17,780 nucleotides of DNA from Verrucomicrobiota bacterium (GTDB taxonomy: Bacteria; Verrucomicrobiota; Verrucomicrobiia; Limisphaerales; CAIQOK01), in contig JANYDP010000252.1 in NCBI GenBank assembly GCA_025363535.1, positions 1 to 17,780 on the forward strand, given 5' to 3'. This document shows, piece after piece, positions 14,860-17,780 of this stretch (positions are counted from its first letter, which is position 1; each line of letters starts with the position of its first letter). Both the position numbers and the translations under genes were made by a program. Below the pieces are notes generated by a model. The model was not told the DNA's origin. It worked only from the letters and a program-made list of their open reading frames with translations, and searched no databases.

Positions 14860-14913
14860 GGTAGGGCGGCGCTGCTGCGGCACCTTTTGGCCGACCAGCA
14901 GGTCTGCCCTACC
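14860..14913. repeat. 54-bp imperfect palindrome (REP-like element)
   Basis: The element opens with GGTAGGGC and closes with GCCCTACC; inside these, CTGCTG pairs with CAGCAG and a GC-rich centre can pair further. It sits between the terminator and the stop of the ppdK fragment. Its size and structure are those of an interspersed palindromic repeat. Only one copy is present in the window, so repeat status cannot be shown here. Confidence 0.6.
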
Positions 14914-14921
14914 GCATTGAA

Positions 14922-15121
14922 TTACTTTTTCTTGGAAGCAGCTTTGCGCTTCTCCTCGATGGCGGCTTGCGCAGTAGCCAAGCGCGCGACGGGGACGCGA
15001 TACGGGCTACACGAAACGTAGGTGAGGCCGACGCGATGGCAAAATTTCACACGGTGCGTGCAGGCCGCGCCTGCTCGCCGCCGTGTTCGTCGCAGATGCC
15101 GAGCTTGATGCCGGGGCGGGT
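14922..15121 (-). pseudogene. C-terminal fragment of a second pyruvate phosphate dikinase, frameshifted
   Basis: Two frames together encode the last ~65 residues of a PPDK: 'RPGIKLGICDEHGG' (15047-15121 frame) and 'FCHRVGLTYVSCSPYRVPVA' through to the stop at 14922. The intact copy at 16661-17780 has 'RPGIKLGICGEHGGDPDSV' at the same place, so this fragment has lost the Gly after the catalytic Cys (Asp instead), gained about 12 nt plus 2 nt between the two blocks, and is out of frame. Over about 100 nt near the end there are about 20 base differences from the intact gene but only one amino-acid change, so the fragment was under protein-level selection until recently. Its upstream part is replaced by a desaturase fragment. 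Confidence 0.85.
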
Positions 15122-15400
15122 CCGGTGAGTCGCCACCCAAAAAAAGATTGGGCCTTGCGCCGCCATGCAGCCGAAAACGGCAAGGCAACCGCGCAGCCAA
15201 GTTTTACAATCAAAACTTTTATGAGCAAACAGACGGTGAAACCCAGCGGTCAGCCCGATGACTGTGAGAACGTAAAAACAAACCAGCAATAGCAGGTCAA
15301 GCCACGCTACGAACTTTCCCCAAAGCAAAATGGCTGTGATTACAATTCCAATCGGCGGCCCAAAAAGAGTCGCCGCCACCAGGAGTTTTGTTTTGTTCAT
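15122..15400 (-). pseudogene. N-terminal fragment of a fatty acid (acyl-CoA) desaturase
   Basis: From an ATG at 15400 the frame reads 'MNKTKLLVAATLFGPP', two membrane segments ('IGIVITAILLWG' and 'LDLLLLVCFYVLTVIGLTAG') and the first histidine box 'HRLFAH' (residues 55-60), then 'GPIFFWVATHR'. In desaturases this leads into the second His box, but here it switches at about residue 93 into PPDK sequence. Roughly 200 residues and the remaining His boxes are missing, so it cannot form the di-iron site. The ORF runs through the junction to 15047 as an in-frame chimera with PPDK sequence. A weak GGA-containing sequence lies upstream; no good promoter was identified. Confidence 0.85.
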
Positions 15401-15700
15401 ACAGTCATTCTCATTGGAGCTGACCGCAGGAAAACAAAGAGGGCGCGAACTCATCACGCCCTCGGAAGAGGCCCTAGGAGGCCCAAATAGAAGACGCAAA
15501 AAGCCGCGCCCCATGGGGCGCGTGCTTTCGGCGGTCTCTCTTGTGAAATTTCCTAGGTTTCTTCCGAGACCCGCAGCCGAAGCTACGCAAAAGTTAAATT
15601 ATTAAATGTTCTGGTCGTTATTTTGAAATTTTGTCGTCCAACGGAAAGAAGCATAGCGAAACAGTTTGCCGTTGCAACCGGTGAGTTTGGCAGTATCCGA
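15401..15700. other. Intergenic stretch without a convincing gene
   Basis: This stretch upstream of the desaturase fragment holds a 7-bp hairpin GAGGGCG/CGCCCTC (15439-15463) and a larger terminator-like hairpin (15498-15528). From about 15530 to 15700 it is comparatively AT-rich ('GTTAAATTATTAAATG' around 15593-15608) with no supported ORF. No gene remains that would use the hairpins, which fits loss of sequence here. Confidence 0.5.
15498..15528. terminator. Terminator-like hairpin with an 18-bp perfect palindrome
   Basis: CGCGCCCCATGGGGCGCG (15505-15522) is perfectly self-complementary. With one bulged base the stem extends through AAAGC (15500-15504) and GCTTT (15524-15528), giving A and T tracts on the two sides. 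It has the form of a bidirectional terminator, but no intact gene ends at it. Confidence 0.6.
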
Positions 15701-15743
15701 CTCCTCACCCCGGCCCTCTCCTCGTTGAGCGAGGAGAGGGAGC
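15701..15743 (+). repeat. Palindromic repeat copy 1 (CTCACCCCGGCCCTCTCC type)
   Basis: The lead CTCCTCACCCCGG is followed by CCCTCTCCTCG (15714-15724), a 5-nt loop and CGAGGAGAGGG (15730-15740), an 11-bp perfect stem. It is closely similar to copy 3 in the same orientation, and copy 2 lies inverted 60 nt away. Confidence 0.85.
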
Positions 15744-15802
15744 AAGTCAGTGTGCGTCAGTAGGCCGGTCGCCGTGGAATAATCGGTCGCGTCCGGTCTT
15801 GT

Positions 15803-15850
15803 CCTCCTCTCCCCGCCCAAGCGGGGAGAGGAACGAGGTGAGGGGATTTC
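15803..15850 (-). repeat. Palindromic repeat copy 2, inverted
   Basis: TCCTCTCCCCGC (15805-15816), loop CCAA and GCGGGGAGAGGA (15821-15832) form a 12-bp stem, followed by GAGGTGAGGGG. Read on the minus strand it begins CCCCTCACC, matching the lead of copies 1 and 3. It lies 76 nt before the DUF559 start and faces copy 3 across that gene. Confidence 0.85.
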
Positions 15851-15925
15851 ATCCGCACTGGCCGAATGCTTCCATTTTCATGTGGACGGGCTTGAAATAT
15901 TTTTCGCAACAGACATTCTCCTGCC

Positions 15926-16351
15926 ATGAGCCTGAAACAAATCGCCCGCGAACTTCGTCGCCATCAGACGGACGAAGAAAAGCAGCTTTGGCGGGCGTTG
16001 CGGGACCGGCGTTTTGCAGGATTCAAATTTCGCCGCCAGCACCTGGTCGGCGATTGCATCCTGGATTTTTACTGTGCGGATGCAAAGCTCGCCGTGGAAT
16101 TGGACGGCTCACAGCACGGCCATCCCGAAGGCATGCAGCGCGATGCCGAGCGTGAAAAGTTTCTGGCAGAGCATGGCATTGAGACATTGCGCTTCTGGAA
16201 TCATCAGTGGCACAAGAACCGAGAAGGCTGCCTACTGGAAATCTGGAACGCAGTTCAGCGGCGGTCGGGCTGCGTGCGGGTGATGAAAAATGCGGGCGAG
16301 CAAAAATTCATTCCGCCGGATTTGAAGCAGATAATTCTTCCGAAAAATTGA
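15926..16351 (+). CDS. DUF559 (Vsr-like, PD-(D/E)xK fold) endonuclease-like protein
   Basis: The 141-residue protein matches the DUF559 pattern along its length: 'QTDEEKQLWRALRDRRFAG' (14-32), 'KFRRQHLVGDCILDFYC' (34-50), 'LAVELDGSQH' (55-64) and 'GIETLRFWNHQ' (84-94). The acidic residues D47, E58 and D60 with Q63/H64 are the expected nuclease-site positions. The last 25-30 residues ('GEQKFIPPDLKQI' region) extend past the usual end. By homology it is a candidate DNA nicking or cleaving enzyme; family members have no settled biological role. No Shine-Dalgarno is visible before the ATG. Palindromic repeats in opposite orientation flank it on both sides, suggesting that gene and repeats travel as one unit. 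Confidence 0.88.
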   Translation: MSLKQIARELRRHQTDEEKQLWRALRDRRFAGFKFRRQHLVGDCILDFYCADAKLAVELDGSQHGHPEGMQRDAEREKFLAEHGIETLRFWNHQWHKNREGCLLEIWNAVQRRSGCVRVMKNAGEQKFIPPDLKQIILPKN

Positions 16352-16352
16352 T

Positions 16353-16399
16353 CCTCCTCACCCCGGCCCTCTCCTCGTTGGGCGAGGAAAGGGAGAAAA
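16353..16399 (+). repeat. Palindromic repeat copy 3
   Basis: The lead CCTCCTCACCCCGG is followed by CCCTCTCCTCG (16367-16377), a 5-nt loop and CGAGGAAAGGG (16383-16393), an 11-bp stem with one mismatch. It starts immediately after the DUF559 stop codon and is in the same orientation as copy 1 and opposite to copy 2. Confidence 0.85.
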
Positions 16400-16467
16400 A
16401 TTTCGCGTGGTTTCCACCTTCGCCAGCTTCGGCGCGGCGGATGTGTGTTTCGCGTTAAACTTCTGCC

Positions 16468-16546
16468 GCCCTTTCAGGGCTTGGAATCTTTTTAACCACA
16501 AACCCAAGGCGTTGCCCTGGGCTATCATCTGGCGGGCTTTCAGCCC
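16468..16546. repeat. Row of three short hairpins (dispersed-repeat-like)
   Basis: Three small stems follow each other: GCCCT-TTC-AGGGC (16468-16480), CCCAAGGC-GTT-GCCCTGGG with one mismatch (16503-16521), and GGGCT-TTC-AGCCC (16534-16546). The pattern resembles intergenic repeats I recall from Verrucomicrobia and Planctomycetes. The 309 nt between the DUF559 gene and ppdK contain no gene, only repeat copy 3, these hairpins and the ppdK terminator. Confidence 0.55.
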
Positions 16547-16579
16547 TTTCGTTGGGAACTGATCCAATTCGCGGGTAGC

Positions 16580-16610
16580 AAAAAGCCGCCCCGGTTTCCC
16601 GGGGCGGCTT
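16580..16610 (-). terminator. Terminator of ppdK
   Basis: AAGCCGCCCCGG (16583-16594) and CCGGGGCGGCTT (16599-16610) form a 12-bp stem with a 4-nt loop; on the minus strand it is followed by five T. It starts about 50 nt past the ppdK stop codon. Confidence 0.9.
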
Positions 16611-16660
16611 AAACGTGCTCGTTGCAAGCAACGGCACAACGTCACCTTGCGGCAACAAAC

Positions 16661-17780
<1,120 letters not shown>

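Noticed and set aside
15602..15820. Minus-strand 72-residue ORF across the repeats
   Set aside because: It runs through two palindromic repeats and has no start signal or protein-like content.
15701..16399. CRISPR array
   Set aside because: Only three imperfect copies in mixed orientation with unequal spacing and a gene between them; they are hairpin repeats.

Overview
The window looks like a chromosomal segment of a GC-rich environmental bacterium, most likely Verrucomicrobiota (Pedosphaera/Limisphaerales-like). This is inferred from the very large secreted protein built from Ig-like modules with a short C-terminal beta module ending in a 'QFYRIKV' motif, the combination of pectin enzymes, weak or absent Shine-Dalgarno sequences before many genes, and palindromic intergenic repeats. 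No phage, plasmid or CRISPR signal is visible.

Layout, left to right. (1) Minus strand: a di-haem c-type cytochrome lipoprotein running off the left edge, then a single-domain response regulator. (2) Plus strand: a papain-like (C1) peptidase with its own candidate promoter, a tRNA-Val(CAC), and two small unrecognised ORFs in the same frame separated by one stop codon. (3) Plus strand: a pectin-degradation block: rhamnogalacturonan acetylesterase (CE12), polygalacturonase (GH28) overlapping it by a GTGA stop/start, and a 1559-residue secreted protein carrying a pectin methylesterase (CE8) domain among Ig-like modules. The three activities fit together: the two esterases remove acetyl and methyl groups so that the GH28 enzyme can cut the galacturonan backbone. 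A strong bidirectional terminator closes the block. (4) Minus strand: a small Lys-rich exported protein whose start region seems off by one base, a YkgJ-type cysteine-cluster protein, and a two-gene SPFH (band 7, HflK/HflC-like) operon, with hairpin terminators between units. (5) Right end: a scarred region. The N-terminal third of a fatty-acid desaturase is joined directly to a frameshifted C-terminal fragment of a second ppdK gene. Next come inverted copies of a palindromic repeat flanking a DUF559 endonuclease-like gene, then a row of three small hairpins, and finally the intact 3' part of ppdK (pyruvate phosphate dikinase) running off the right edge.

The most interesting points are the DUF559 gene bracketed by inward-facing palindromic repeats, the desaturase/ppdK chimera, the CE12/GH28 junction (possibly a frameshifted fusion, because GH28 has no export signal of its own), and the CE8 domain that keeps its catalytic aspartates but appears to lack the usual LGRPW motif.
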